Source: Neorhizobium lilium (GTDB lineage Bacteria; Pseudomonadota; Alphaproteobacteria; Rhizobiales; Rhizobiaceae). Taken from it: a stretch of 64,000 bases of DNA. Position numbers and translations under genes: made by a program. The first letter of the stretch is position 1, and each line of letters starts with the position of its first letter. Below the pieces are notes generated by a model that made no database searches, was not told the origin of the DNA, and saw only the letters and a program-made list of their open reading frames with translations. The stretch covers positions 62,001 to 126,000 of the forward strand of contig NZ_SBIP01000003.1 in NCBI RefSeq assembly GCF_004053875.1. The letters run 5' to 3'. Of the stretch, positions 21,536 to 30,868 are shown one piece after another.

Positions 21536-23167
21536 GTGGCAGATCGGATACCAACCCTCGCTCCTTTCAGGGAAGAGACATTCCGGACGATCTGGATCGC
21601 CAGCATTGCTTCGAACTTCGGCGGCCTCATCCAGGCAGTCGGTGCCGCATGGATGATGACGGCAATATCGAACTCGGAAAACATGGTGGCGCTGGTGCAG
21701 GCCTCCACGGCACTGCCGATCATGATGTTCTCGCTGGTCGCCGGCGCGCTGGCGGACAATTTCAACCGTCGCAGCATCATGCTGACGGCGCAGGTCTTCA
21801 TGCTCGTCGTTTCGGTGCTGCTGACCATATTTGCCTATCTCGGCCTGCTCACGCCCTGGCTTTTGCTGGCCTTTACCTTTCTGCTTGGTTGCGGCACCGC
21901 GCTCAACAATCCATCCTGGCAGGCCTCGGTGGGCGATCTGGTGCCCCGGGCGCTTCTGCCGGCCGCCGTCACCTTGAACAGCGTCGGCTTCAACATCACC
22001 CGCAGCGTCGGACCTGCGATCGGCGGTGCGATCGTCGCAGCACTCGGCGCCGCTGCCGCTTTCGCCACCAATGCAGTCAGCTATTTCCCGTTGCTCTGGG
22101 CGCTATTCCGCTGGCAGCCGGACGTCGCCGTCAGCACGCTGCCGCGTGAAACCCTGGGGCGTGCGCTCTCCGCCGGTTTTGGCTATGTCGCCATGTCGCC
22201 TAAGCTTGTCAGCGTCCTGTTCCGGTCGGCACTGTTCGGGATTGCGGCAAGTGCCATTCTCGCGCTTCTGCCGCTCGTTGCACGTGATCTGGTGGCGGGC
22301 GGACCCTTTACTTATGGCCTGATGCTGGGTGCCTTCGGCGTCGGGGCCATCTGCGGCGCGCTGCTCAATGCGCGCATGCGCGAACTCTTCTCCAGCGAGA
22401 TGATCGTGCGCTTGTCCTTCACCGGCTTTGCCTTGAGCGCCGTCGTCGCCTCGCTAAGCTCCAGCACCTGGCTCACCTGCGCAGTGCTTCTGGTTCCTGG
22501 CGCCTGCTGGGTGCTGGCCCTGTCCCTCTTCAACACGACGGTGCAGCTTTCGACGCCGCGCTGGGTCGTCGGCCGAGCGCTGTCATTCTACCAGACGGCC
22601 GCCTTCGGCGGTATTGCGGCCGGAAGCTGGCTCTGGGGCTCGCTTGCGGAAGACTACGGCGTCGCCACATCGCTCATGTTGGCAAGCCTCGCCATGGTTC
22701 TGGGCTCGCTGGTAGGCCTGAAATTTTCGCTCCCCTCCCTGGAGACGCTCAATCTCGATCCCGTAGGCACGTTCCGCGAACCGTCGCTGCGGCTGGATCT
22801 GCAGCCGCGCAGCGGCCCGATCGTGCTCCTGATCGACTATACCATTCGCGAAGAGAACGTTTCGGAGTTCCTGAGCCTGATGTCGGAGCGGCGGCGGATC
22901 CGCATCCGCGACGGTGCGCGCCAATGGTCGCTGATGCGGGATCTGGAAAATCCGGATGTCTGGACGGAAACCTATCATACCGCCACCTGGGCCGATTATG
23001 TCCGCCACAACCAGCGGCGAACCCAGGCCGATTCAGAAACGTGGCAGCGGATACGCGAACTTCACGAAGGACCGGAAGGCCCGCGGGTGCATCGCATGAT
23101 CGAACGCCAGGCGATCCCGCCGCGCGACGACATTTTCCACAAGACCGCCCTCGATATCCACCACTGA
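21536..23167 (+). CDS. MFS transporter (EntS/MFS_3 family) with C-terminal soluble domain
   Basis: A 543-aa exporter-type major facilitator protein. Residues ~15-410 hold about twelve hydrophobic segments. Family traits include the loop-2 motif GALADNFNRRSIM (about 62-74) and the N-terminal FRTIWIASIASNFGG. The last ~120 residues are soluble (IVLLIDYTIREENVSEFLSLM..., with HTATWADYVRHNQR) and resemble an antibiotic-monooxygenase-like fold, as in the longer MFS_3 proteins. The GTG start has AAGGA 7 bases upstream. Substrate unknown; relatives export siderophores or drugs. It is divergent from rimP. Confidence 0.85.
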   Translation: MADRIPTLAPFREETFRTIWIASIASNFGGLIQAVGAAWMMTAISNSENMVALVQASTALPIMMFSLVAGALADNFNRRSIMLTAQVFMLVVSVLLTIFAYLGLLTPWLLLAFTFLLGCGTALNNPSWQASVGDLVPRALLPAAVTLNSVGFNITRSVGPAIGGAIVAALGAAAAFATNAVSYFPLLWALFRWQPDVAVSTLPRETLGRALSAGFGYVAMSPKLVSVLFRSALFGIAASAILALLPLVARDLVAGGPFTYGLMLGAFGVGAICGALLNARMRELFSSEMIVRLSFTGFALSAVVASLSSSTWLTCAVLLVPGACWVLALSLFNTTVQLSTPRWVVGRALSFYQTAAFGGIAAGSWLWGSLAEDYGVATSLMLASLAMVLGSLVGLKFSLPSLETLNLDPVGTFREPSLRLDLQPRSGPIVLLIDYTIREENVSEFLSLMSERRRIRIRDGARQWSLMRDLENPDVWTETYHTATWADYVRHNQRRTQADSETWQRIRELHEGPEGPRVHRMIERQAIPPRDDIFHKTALDIHH

Positions 23168-23184
23168 GGTGAAAAGGCCGGTCT

Positions 23185-24459
23185 TTACCGGATCTTTCCC
23201 TTCAGCGATGCGTCCGGATAGCAGGTCGGCGCCATGCCATTCTTGGTCTGCCAGTCGCCCAGCGAACGCCGGGTCTTATATCCCGGCAATCCATCCACGT
23301 TGCCGACATCATAGCCCTTGGCGACAAGGGCCTTCTGCATGGCGAGCACATCCGAGCGCAGCATCTTGCCCACATCTCTCCATGGCTGCTCGAACGGCCC
23401 TGCGCCATGCGCGATGCGATCGGCGAGATTGCCGATGAACAGCGCATAGAGGTCGGAATTGTTATATTCCTTGAGCACGTAGAAGTTCGGCGTCACGAGA
23501 AATTCCGGCCCGTTGCGGCCGGCCGGCACCAGCATCATCCCATTCGCCTTGAGATCGGAATTGGGAAAGGCCTTGCTCGATACACGGGTGATGCCCGATC
23601 CGGCCCAGGACGAGATTGGCTTGGCGAGATCCGGTCCTTCCTGCGCGCAGGTAACATAGACGGGGATATTGACCTCGAATCCCCAGTCGCGCCCGCGCTG
23701 CCAACCCTTTTCCTGCAAGTAATGGGCGATGGAGGCGAGCGCGTCCGGCACCGAATTCCAGATGTCCGGATGGCCGTCCTTGTCGAAGTCCACCGCATAT
23801 TTCAGGTAGCTCGACGGCATGAACTGTGGCTGTCCCAGAGCGCCGGCCCACGATCCCTTCATGATCGAGGGCGAGACGTCGCCGCGTTCCACCATGGTGA
23901 GCGCATCGATCAGCTCGTCCCGGAACATGTCCTTGCGGGTCGACATGAAGGCCTTTGTTGCAAGCACCTGGATCGCCGAGTAAGGGAGCTTGGCCTTGCC
24001 GAAGCCCGATTCCCGGCCCCAGATCGCCACCACGATCTCGCCGGGAACGCCATAGGCGGCTTCGATCTGCTTCAGCGTGGAGGCATAGGTTGTGGCCAGC
24101 CCCTTGCCGGTGGTGGCCAGCATCTGCAGTCGCTTTTCGGAGAAGTAGGCGCCCGGCGAGGAGAACTCGGCCTGGGTCTGGTCTTGCTCCTTGGGTGGCG
24201 TCGTGCCTGGCGGCACAAGATCCGGCAGGTCCCAGTTGAGCGTAATCCCCTCGAAGGCCGCCTTCAGCGTCGCTTCGGAAATGCCGGCTTTCTTTGCCTG
24301 CGGACTGAGATCGCTAGCGATCCATCGCTGGAACTGCTTTTCCACGTCCGGCTTGTTCTGGGCGAAGGCGGGAAGGGGAAGAAGCATGCCGGCGGTCGCG
24401 ATTGCCAGAAGCAAGCGGCGGAGACGACCGGCGGGCCGGAGGAGATCAAGCTTGCTCAT
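23185..24459 (-). CDS. Lytic murein transglycosylase, MltB type, with peptidoglycan-binding domain
   Basis: A 424-aa periplasmic enzyme that cleaves peptidoglycan glycan strands with formation of 1,6-anhydro-muramic acid. A signal peptide covers residues ~1-33 (hydrophobic core LLLAIATAGMLLPLPAFA). The MltB-type catalytic domain contains the acid Glu150 in IWGRESGFGK and the conserved GALGQPQFMPSSYLKYA. A C-terminal peptidoglycan-binding domain follows (VLAMQKALVAKGYDVGNVDG...). AAGGAC precedes the ATG. The gene starts 15 bases after the recR stop and is probably cotranscribed with it. Confidence 0.92.
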   Translation of the reverse strand: MSKLDLLRPAGRLRRLLLAIATAGMLLPLPAFAQNKPDVEKQFQRWIASDLSPQAKKAGISEATLKAAFEGITLNWDLPDLVPPGTTPPKEQDQTQAEFSSPGAYFSEKRLQMLATTGKGLATTYASTLKQIEAAYGVPGEIVVAIWGRESGFGKAKLPYSAIQVLATKAFMSTRKDMFRDELIDALTMVERGDVSPSIMKGSWAGALGQPQFMPSSYLKYAVDFDKDGHPDIWNSVPDALASIAHYLQEKGWQRGRDWGFEVNIPVYVTCAQEGPDLAKPISSWAGSGITRVSSKAFPNSDLKANGMMLVPAGRNGPEFLVTPNFYVLKEYNNSDLYALFIGNLADRIAHGAGPFEQPWRDVGKMLRSDVLAMQKALVAKGYDVGNVDGLPGYKTRRSLGDWQTKNGMAPTCYPDASLKGKIR

Positions 24460-24474
24460 GAATGTCCTTTGGGT

Positions 24475-25080
24475 TCAAATTACCGTTCTTGCGCGAAGGG
24501 CCGCCGTCAGCGTGCCCTCATCAAGATAGTCGAGTTCGCCGCCCACGGGGACGCCATGGGCAAGCCGGGTGATCCTGACGTCGATCCCGGCTAACTGGTC
24601 GGTGATGTAGTGGGCGGTGGTCTGGCCCTCGACCGTCGCATTGACCGCGATGATGATCTCGCGGATCACCCCTTCGCCGACCCGATCGATCAGGCCGCGG
24701 ATGTTGAGATCGTCCGGCCCCACGCCGTCGAGCGGCGACAGCGTGCCGCCGAGCACGTGATAGGCGGCGTTCATCGCGCCTGCACGTTCCAGAGCCCAGA
24801 GATCCGATACGTCTTCCACCACGATTAGCATGGTCTGGTCGCGCCGGATATCGGTGCAGACGATGCAGGGATCGGAGGTATCGACATTGCCGCAGCGCGA
24901 ACAGATCTTCACCTTGTCATAGGCATCGCCCATGGCATGGGAGAGAGGACCGAGAAGCTGCTCCTTCTTCTTGATCAGATGCAGCGCAGCCCGGCGCGCC
25001 GAGCGAGGTCCGAGGCCCGGCACCTTCGCCAGAAGCTGGATCAGTTTTTCGATTTCGGGACCGGTGACTCGCTTTGCCAT
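24475..25080 (-). CDS. recR: Recombination mediator protein RecR
   Basis: A 201-aa protein that acts with RecF/RecO to load RecA at gaps. It has the N-terminal helix-hairpin-helix ([16 protein letters not shown]), a four-Cys zinc finger ([16 protein letters not shown], about residues 58-73) and a Toprim domain ([13 protein letters not shown]...). In many rhizobia it follows dnaX and ybaB directly; here a plus-strand MOSC gene separates ybaB from recR. recF is also in this window (38.6-39.8 kb). Confidence 0.95.
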   Translation of the reverse strand: MAKRVTGPEIEKLIQLLAKVPGLGPRSARRAALHLIKKKEQLLGPLSHAMGDAYDKVKICSRCGNVDTSDPCIVCTDIRRDQTMLIVVEDVSDLWALERAGAMNAAYHVLGGTLSPLDGVGPDDLNIRGLIDRVGEGVIREIIIAVNATVEGQTTAHYITDQLAGIDVRITRLAHGVPVGGELDYLDEGTLTAALRARTVI

Positions 25081-25132
25081 GCCTGCTCTTAGCCCATATA
25101 TTCATCAAACGGAAATGGCATGGAGCCGCCAC

Positions 25133-25741
25133 ATGAGACTTGCTGCCGTCTGTATCGGGCGCCCCGAAAAGCTGCCCGGCAAGAGCTACAAGACGGGCAT
25201 CAACAAGGCCGGGATCGGCACGGCCGTGCTAGACAGGCTGGGTCTCGTCGGCGATGCCGTCTGCAACGCAAAGCATCACGGAGGCGAAGATCAGGCAATC
25301 CTGCTCGAAGGGTCGCTGACGCTCGACTGGTGGGCCGAACAGCTTGGCCGCCCGCTTACGCCCGGCACTTTCGGCGAAAACCTGGTCATAGAAGGCCTCG
25401 ACAACCGGAATGTCGCGGTCGGCGACAGCTTTCATGTGGGACATGTCGTGCTGGAAGCAAGCTGTCCGCGCAGTCCCTGCAATACCCTCGCCGCAAAGAT
25501 GGCCGATCCGAGCTTCGCCAGGACCTACACCCGTGCCGGTCGTCCGGGCATCTACTGCCGCGTCGTGGCCGAGGGTACGGTCTCCACCGGCGATCCGGTG
25601 CGCCACGAGATCTATTCCGGCGAGCGGATCATGATCCCGGACATGCTGGCGGCAATCGGCAGGAAGCTGCCCGAATCGGAAAAAGCCCGCTTCCTCGCCG
25701 CGCCGATCGGTAGCCGCTGGAGATCGACCTTCGGCGGCTAG
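25133..25741 (+). CDS. MOSC domain protein (YiiM-like)
   Basis: A 202-aa protein with a MOSC domain, the fold that handles sulfur or molybdenum-cofactor chemistry. The hallmarks KHHGGEDQAILLE, FGENLVIEGLD and the conserved Cys in LEASCPRSPCNTLA (residues ~106-119) are present. YiiM-like proteins reduce N-hydroxylated compounds; the substrate here is unknown. ATG 25133 has GGAG 7 bases upstream; an ATG six codons earlier is less well placed. It lies on the opposite strand inside the dnaX-ybaB-recR group. Confidence 0.85.
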   Translation: MRLAAVCIGRPEKLPGKSYKTGINKAGIGTAVLDRLGLVGDAVCNAKHHGGEDQAILLEGSLTLDWWAEQLGRPLTPGTFGENLVIEGLDNRNVAVGDSFHVGHVVLEASCPRSPCNTLAAKMADPSFARTYTRAGRPGIYCRVVAEGTVSTGDPVRHEIYSGERIMIPDMLAAIGRKLPESEKARFLAAPIGSRWRSTFGG

Positions 25742-25754
25742 AGAGTGTGTCCGA

Positions 25755-26078
25755 TCAGAACGGCAACTTCATGCCGGGCGGGATCGGCAGGCCGGCAGTC
25801 AACTCCCGGGTCTTCTCGGCTGCGATGGTTTCGGCGCGTTCCTTGGCCGTCTTGTGGGCGGCGATGATCAGATCCTCGAGGATTTCCGCCTCGTCTTCCT
25901 TGAACAGCGACGGATCGATTTTCAGGCCAAGCAAATCGCCCTTGCCGCTCATGCGCACGGTCACGAGACCGCCGCCGGACGTGCCTTCGACTTCGAGAGC
26001 GGCGATATCCGCCTGCATCTGCTCCATCTTGGCCTGCATTTCCTTGACCTTGCCCATCATACCCATGATGTCGCGCAT
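25755..26078 (-). CDS. YbaB/EbfC nucleoid-associated protein
   Basis: A 107-aa DNA-binding protein with the typical order: N-terminal helix [19 protein letters not shown], a beta-hairpin region with [17 protein letters not shown], and the C-terminal [21 protein letters not shown] helix. The start is preceded by GAGGATAATCCG. It follows dnaX by 17 bases, the near-universal pairing. It is convergent with the MOSC gene at 13 bases. Confidence 0.93.
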   Translation of the reverse strand: MRDIMGMMGKVKEMQAKMEQMQADIAALEVEGTSGGGLVTVRMSGKGDLLGLKIDPSLFKEDEAEILEDLIIAAHKTAKERAETIAAEKTRELTAGLPIPPGMKLPF

Positions 26079-26095
26079 CGGATTATCCTCTTCTT

Positions 26096-27985
26096 TTATA
26101 GTTCGATATCGTCGCCAGGCAGGATGTCGCCCTCTTCGGATTCGGCGGCAGCGGCTGGAACCAGCTCTTCCGTCTCGATCTCCTCCTCCGCCGCACGGAT
26201 GCGCACGTCGGTGATCCGCGACCCCGGAAACTGCGCCAGAATGGCCGCCACGTCAGGGTCCGCCCGCGCATCTGTGAAGCGGGCCTGCTTGGCCTGCTCT
26301 TCCGCCTGCACCAGGGTTGGCGCGCCGCGCTCGTTGGACAGCGTCACCCACCAGGTGATCCCGGTCCACTCGCGCAGCTTTGTGGTCAGGTCGTTGACGA
26401 TGGTCTTCGGCGCGTCCGGCTCGAGATTGATTTCCAGCCGCCCCGGCTCGATCTTCACCAGGTGAACCGATGAACGGATACGCGCCCGCAGAACCGGTTC
26501 CCGGTTCTTGCCGCAGAGATCGCTGATATCCTCCATCGAGGCGACCGGCACGCGCGGTTCCGGCTGAGCCTCGGGAGCCGGTTGCGGCACTCGCTCCAGT
26601 ATGGGTGCGGGCTGCTCCGGCGCGGGAACGGCGCGCAGCATGGCGGTCGGCCCGCCGGATGGCGCTCGGGCCGGGCCGGCTTCTATCCCGCGGGCATTAA
26701 TTGGCGGCATGGAAGGCGCGCTCGAGCGGGGTCCGCCATTGCCGACGCTTCCGTTGGGAGCGGGGCGGGGCACCTCGCTGCCGGTCAGTTCCGCCACCCG
26801 CCGTGCCGCATCTTCCGGCGAAGGCAGATGCGCCGCATGGGCAAGCCGGATCAGCACCATTTCCGCCGCGCCGGCCGGGCGTGACGAGGCTTCCGCTTCG
26901 GGAATGCCCTTCAGCAGCATCTGCCACAGACGCGAAAGCGTGCTGACCGAGACGTCGTTTGCAAACTCCTGGCCGCGGACGCGTTCGACCTCGCTGAGCG
27001 AAGGATCGTTGGCGGACTCCGGAATGTATTTGAACCGCGTCACCAGATGGGTGAAATCGGCAAGGTCGGTGAGCACAACGACCGGATTGGCGCCGGCTTC
27101 GTACTGGCCGCCGAATTCCGAAAGGGCAGCCGCCACATCCCCGCGCACCACATGTTCGAAGAGATCGACGATACGCGCGCGGTCGGCAAGCCCGAGCATG
27201 CTGCGAACGGTTTCGCCGATCACCCGGCCGCCGCCATGGGCGATCGCCTGGTCGAGCAGGGAGAGGCCGTCGCGCGCCGAGCCTTCCGCGGCACGGGCTA
27301 TCATGGCAAGCGCCTCCTGCTCGGCCGGGACGCCTTCCTTCTCAAGAATCGTGGTGAACAGACCGACCAGATCCGCGGCACTGATGCGGCGCAGGTCGAA
27401 ACGCTGGCAGCGCGACAGAACGGTGATCGGCACCTTGCGGATTTCGGTGGTCGCGAAGATGAACTTTACGTGCTCCGGCGGCTCTTCCAGCGTCTTCAAC
27501 AACCCGTTGAAGGCCTGCGTGGAGAGCATGTGCACTTCGTCGATGATGTAGACCTTGTAGCGCGCCGAGACAGGGCGGTAGCGCACCTGCTCGATGATCT
27601 CGCGGATGTCGTCGATGCCGGTATGGGAAGCGGCGTCCATCTCGATCACGTCGACATGCCGGCCTTCCATGATCGCCTGGCAGTGTTCGCCCAGCACCCG
27701 AAGGTCGATCGTCGGCTTGTCGATATCGGTGGTCTTGTAGTTGAGCGCGCGCGCAAGGATGCGGGCCGTGGTGGTCTTGCCGACGCCGCGCACGCCGGTC
27801 AGCATATAGGCCTGCGCGATGCGGCCGGTCTCGAAGGCGTTGGTGAGGGTGCGGACCATCGGCTCCTGGCCGACCATGAGGTCCGAAAAATCTTTGGGCC
27901 GATATTTGCGGGCGAGCACCCGGTAGCCGCTGCCGCTCGATGCGGGGGTCGGGTGATCGGTCGATGTGGCCCCGATATCGTTCAA
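26096..27985 (-). CDS. dnaX: DNA polymerase III subunits gamma/tau
   Basis: A ~629-aa clamp-loader ATPase. Walker [12 protein letters not shown], Walker B IIDEVHML and the SRC arginine-finger motif ([11 protein letters not shown]) are visible, followed by the helical domains and a Pro/Ala-rich linker to the tau C-terminal domain (about residue 490 on). Three of the four zinc-binding Cys of the module before DAASHTG are missing (only EHC remains). Start TTG 27985 is chosen because GAGG lies 5 bases upstream and it gives MND; GTG 28009 is an alternative. No slippery heptamer for a short gamma form was found. Confidence 0.92.
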   Translation of the reverse strand: MNDIGATSTDHPTPASSGSGYRVLARKYRPKDFSDLMVGQEPMVRTLTNAFETGRIAQAYMLTGVRGVGKTTTARILARALNYKTTDIDKPTIDLRVLGEHCQAIMEGRHVDVIEMDAASHTGIDDIREIIEQVRYRPVSARYKVYIIDEVHMLSTQAFNGLLKTLEEPPEHVKFIFATTEIRKVPITVLSRCQRFDLRRISAADLVGLFTTILEKEGVPAEQEALAMIARAAEGSARDGLSLLDQAIAHGGGRVIGETVRSMLGLADRARIVDLFEHVVRGDVAAALSEFGGQYEAGANPVVVLTDLADFTHLVTRFKYIPESANDPSLSEVERVRGQEFANDVSVSTLSRLWQMLLKGIPEAEASSRPAGAAEMVLIRLAHAAHLPSPEDAARRVAELTGSEVPRPAPNGSVGNGGPRSSAPSMPPINARGIEAGPARAPSGGPTAMLRAVPAPEQPAPILERVPQPAPEAQPEPRVPVASMEDISDLCGKNREPVLRARIRSSVHLVKIEPGRLEINLEPDAPKTIVNDLTTKLREWTGITWWVTLSNERGAPTLVQAEEQAKQARFTDARADPDVAAILAQFPGSRITDVRIRAAEEEIETEELVPAAAAESEEGDILPGDDIEL

Positions 27986-28061
27986 GAAATCCTCACATCC
28001 GTAATGCACCGTCCAGTCACTTGACCGAAACGGAAATGACCGAGATGCCGATGAAGCAAGG

Positions 28062-28160
28062 GTGGGAGGCTGGCACGGCGACCCGTGCCTGGCTCGTTAG
28101 GGCTGCTTCCTTCCGGACCTGACCCGGTTGGCGAGTGGCTCGTCCACCACCAACCTCCCG
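28062..28160 (-). ncRNA. ffs: 4.5S RNA of the signal recognition particle
   Basis: The minus strand reads GGGTCAGGTCCGGAAGGAAG followed by CAGCC, the strictly conserved asymmetric and symmetric loops that bind Ffh. Flanking arms pair (GGGAGG... with ...CCTCCC) to give a hairpin of about 98 nt. It lies just upstream of dnaX on the same strand, the usual alphaproteobacterial position. The ends are estimated from the pairing. Confidence 0.95.
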
Positions 28161-28243
28161 CCGCACATATCGTCAATAACGCTTCCAAATGCAAGCCAAG
28201 CCTGTAAAAAACTACGGTCGAAGAAAACATCGGGAGGAAGAGC

Positions 28244-28654
28244 GTGAGCATATTCGAACTGGACGAGAGGCTGGCGCGGGATTCCGAGCTGGTTGCCGTG
28301 CTCGGCCTGTGTCAGCTCCGCCTTCTCAAGGATGGCCGCTGGCCCTGGCTGATGCTTGTGCCGCAACGCAACGGCATGACCGAGATCTTTGATCTGCAGC
28401 CGCTCGATCAGGCGCTTCTCACCTTCGAGACCAACATGGTTGCCTCCGCGCTGAAAAAAGTGACCGGCGCCACGAAAATCAATGTGGCCGCACTGGGCAA
28501 TATCGTCCGCCAGCTCCACGTTCATATCGTTGCCCGCTTCGAAGGCGATTCCAACTGGCCTGGACCCATCTGGGGCTTCGGGCAGGCGGCACCCTATGAA
28601 CAGGCGACCAAGCAAGAATTCATCACCCAATTGGTGGAAGCGCTTTCCTCATGA
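28244..28654 (+). CDS. HIT family hydrolase
   Basis: A 136-aa histidine-triad protein, probably a nucleotide hydrolase or transferase. The active-site motif is QLHVHIVAR (residues ~90-98), and the N-terminal LRLLKDGRWPWLMLVPQR is typical of the short proteobacterial HIT group. GTG start with GGGAGGAAG upstream. Its stop overlaps the nudC start (ATGA), so the two are coupled. Confidence 0.9.
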   Translation: MSIFELDERLARDSELVAVLGLCQLRLLKDGRWPWLMLVPQRNGMTEIFDLQPLDQALLTFETNMVASALKKVTGATKINVAALGNIVRQLHVHIVARFEGDSNWPGPIWGFGQAAPYEQATKQEFITQLVEALSS

Positions 28655-29619
28655 CAGCAGACATTTTCCAAACCAACGCACCCCATCCGGAGCCGAGCCT
28701 CCTCACCGCCTTTGCCGGCAACAGGCTGGACCGCCAGGCGGAGTACCGCGCAGACGACTGCGTCGAAAAGGCGCTGGCAGCCGATGGAACGCATATCCTC
28801 GCTTTTACAGGACCGCGCCTCATCCTGAAGCATGACGGGCAGATCCTCGATCCGTTGTTTTCGCCTTATGAACTGGCGGAACTGCAGCCGGATTTCGATA
28901 ACGCGGTGCTCCTTGGCTATAAGGAAAACGGCGAACCCCGGATTGCCGTGCCGGTGCTGATCGCGCCGGAAGAACTGGCGAGCCACTACAAGCCGACGGA
29001 AGCGCGTGCGCTGTTCCGTGACGCCCTGGTGGATGAGGAGCTGCAGGGCGAGGCGGCGCAGGCCGTGGGGCTTCTCAACTGGAATGCGGCCAACCGCTTC
29101 TGCGGCAAATGCGGCTCCACCACCGAGATGAAGATCGGCGGCTATAAGCGTGTTTGCACCCAGTGCCAGCACATGCTGTTTCCCCGCACCGACCCGGTCG
29201 TCATCATGCTGACGGTCGACGTGGAGAACGACCGCTGCCTTCTGGGCCGCAGCCATCACTTCCAGGAGGGCATGTATTCCTGCCTGGCCGGCTTCCTGGA
29301 GCCGGGTGAGACCATCGAAAATGCCGTGCGCCGCGAAACCTTCGAGGAAGCGGGCATCCGGGTCGGTCGCGTCCGCTACCATGCCTCGCAGCCCTGGCCC
29401 ATGCCGCATTCGCTGATGATCGGCTGCTATTCCGAGGCGATTTCGGTAGACATTACCATCGATCCTCAGGAAATGCAGGATGTCCGCTGGTTCAGCCGCG
29501 CGGAGGCGTCCGCCATGCTCGACGCACCACCGGAAAGTCAGTATTTTGCACCGGTAAAAGGCGCGATTGCGCATCGCCTGCTGCGCGACTGGATCGAATG
29601 GAGCGATGAACGCCCGTAA
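28651..29619 (+). CDS. nudC: NAD+ diphosphatase NudC
   Basis: A 322-aa Nudix hydrolase that cleaves NAD(H) to NMN and AMP; E. coli NudC also removes NAD caps from RNA. A four-Cys zinc site (CGKCG ... CTQC, about residues 150-171), the Nudix box GFLEPGETIENAVRRE followed by TFEEAG, and the NudC-specific SQPWPMPHSLM are all present. Translation is coupled to the upstream HIT gene. A WYL regulator follows 68 bases later. Confidence 0.95.
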   Translation: MTADIFQTNAPHPEPSLLTAFAGNRLDRQAEYRADDCVEKALAADGTHILAFTGPRLILKHDGQILDPLFSPYELAELQPDFDNAVLLGYKENGEPRIAVPVLIAPEELASHYKPTEARALFRDALVDEELQGEAAQAVGLLNWNAANRFCGKCGSTTEMKIGGYKRVCTQCQHMLFPRTDPVVIMLTVDVENDRCLLGRSHHFQEGMYSCLAGFLEPGETIENAVRRETFEEAGIRVGRVRYHASQPWPMPHSLMIGCYSEAISVDITIDPQEMQDVRWFSRAEASAMLDAPPESQYFAPVKGAIAHRLLRDWIEWSDERP

Positions 29620-29687
29620 TCGAAGCACACGGCCGGACGGGTGCTCCGGCTCTCGGTTAAGGCCCGTTCCATATCCTGGAGGACGTC

Positions 29688-30383
29688 ATGACTGTCGCGC
29701 GCGCCGAGCGCCTTCTGGCCCTTGTGCAGGTGCTGCGGCGCTATCGGCAGCCGGTGAGCGGGGCCGTCCTTGCAGCCGAAACAGGGGTCAGCCTGCGCAC
29801 GCTCTACCGCGATATTGCAAGCCTGCAGGCGCAGGGGGCACCGATCGAAGGTGAGGCGGGGGTCGGCTATGTTCTGCGGCCGGGCTTCCTGCTGCCGCCG
29901 ATGATGTTCACGCAAGACGAGATCGAGGCGCTGGTGCTGGGCTCGCGATGGGTGGCGACAGTCACCGACCCCAAGCTTGCGGCAAGTGCCGCCGATGCTC
30001 TGGCCAAGATCACGGCGGTTCTGCCGCCCGATCTGAGGGAGGACGTGGAAGCCTCCACGCTGCTCGTCGCCACGCCGCCCAGACAGGACGACAAGACGGA
30101 TCTGGCTCTCATCCGCAAGGCGATCCGCTCCGAGCATCGTCTCGAACTGACCTATCAGGACGTCAATGGCACGCCCACCGAGCGGACCATCTGGCCCTTC
30201 GCGCTCGGCTTTTTCGAAAACGTGCGGGTCGTCGTCGGCTGGTGTGAACTGCGCCAGGGTTTTCGCCATTTCCGCACGGACCGGATGTTGACGGTGCGTT
30301 CTGCGGAAGTTCGCTATCCGCGACGCCGCCAGGCTCTGATGAAGGAGTGGCGGCAGTCGGAGGGACTTCCGCCACCCCTGTGA
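29688..30383 (+). CDS. YafY-like HTH/WYL transcriptional regulator
   Basis: A 231-aa regulator. Residues 1-60 form a winged helix-turn-helix of the HTH_11 type (SGAVLAAETGVSLRTLYRDIASLQ). The C-terminal half is a WYL domain, here with LELTYQDVNGTPTERTIWPFALGF and GWCELRQGFRHFRTDRM, a fold thought to sense ligands. The adjacent downstream VOC-fold gene is its likely target or partner. WYL and VOC genes are commonly paired in rhizobia. Confidence 0.87.
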   Translation: MTVARAERLLALVQVLRRYRQPVSGAVLAAETGVSLRTLYRDIASLQAQGAPIEGEAGVGYVLRPGFLLPPMMFTQDEIEALVLGSRWVATVTDPKLAASAADALAKITAVLPPDLREDVEASTLLVATPPRQDDKTDLALIRKAIRSEHRLELTYQDVNGTPTERTIWPFALGFFENVRVVVGWCELRQGFRHFRTDRMLTVRSAEVRYPRRRQALMKEWRQSEGLPPPL

Positions 30384-30450
30384 CGCTGCTGCCAGGAATT
30401 GTCAGTAGGTGCGGCTAGGCTCACCCCAGCCGCAACACAGGAGCACCGGC

Positions 30451-30825
30451 ATGGTTCATCCCGATTTCATCATTCTCTTCGTCGATCATCCCCTCAACAG
30501 CGCCAAGTTCTATAGCGCGCTTCTGGAGCTTGAACCGGTGGAGAGCTCACCGACATTCGCCCTCTTCATTTTGCCTACCGGCCTTCGACTCGGCCTCTGG
30601 TCTAAGCACACGGCAGAGCCCGCCGTCGCCGCCAGCAGCGGGGCTGCCGAAATCTGCTTTCGACATGATACCGCTGCCGCTGTTGATGGCGTTTACGCGG
30701 ATTGGGGAGGGCGCGGCCTGCGCATCCTCCAGACGCCGGTCCAGATGGATTTCGGCTACACCTTTGTGGCGACCGATCCGGATGGGCACCGTCTGCGCGT
30801 CTATGCGATGACCGACAAGGCCTGA
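30451..30825 (+). CDS. VOC (glyoxalase/bleomycin resistance) superfamily protein
   Basis: A 124-aa single VOC domain built of two beta-alpha-beta-beta-beta units: DFIILFVDHPLNSAKFYSAL with the first half and DFGYTFVATDPDGHRLRVYAM with the second. The C-terminal DPDGHRLRVY is the family's end motif. The function could be drug binding or small-molecule isomerisation; not decidable. ATG 30451 has AGGAG 7 bases upstream. It lies 67 bases after the WYL regulator on the same strand. Confidence 0.82.
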   Translation: MVHPDFIILFVDHPLNSAKFYSALLELEPVESSPTFALFILPTGLRLGLWSKHTAEPAVAASSGAAEICFRHDTAAAVDGVYADWGGRGLRILQTPVQMDFGYTFVATDPDGHRLRVYAMTDKA

Positions 30826-30868
30826 CGCAAAACATGGGTGGTGGCGGGATTTGTTCCGCCGCCGCCTC

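Noticed and set aside
26096..27985. Programmed frameshift site in dnaX
   Set aside because: No A- or T-rich slippery heptamer with a downstream hairpin was found.
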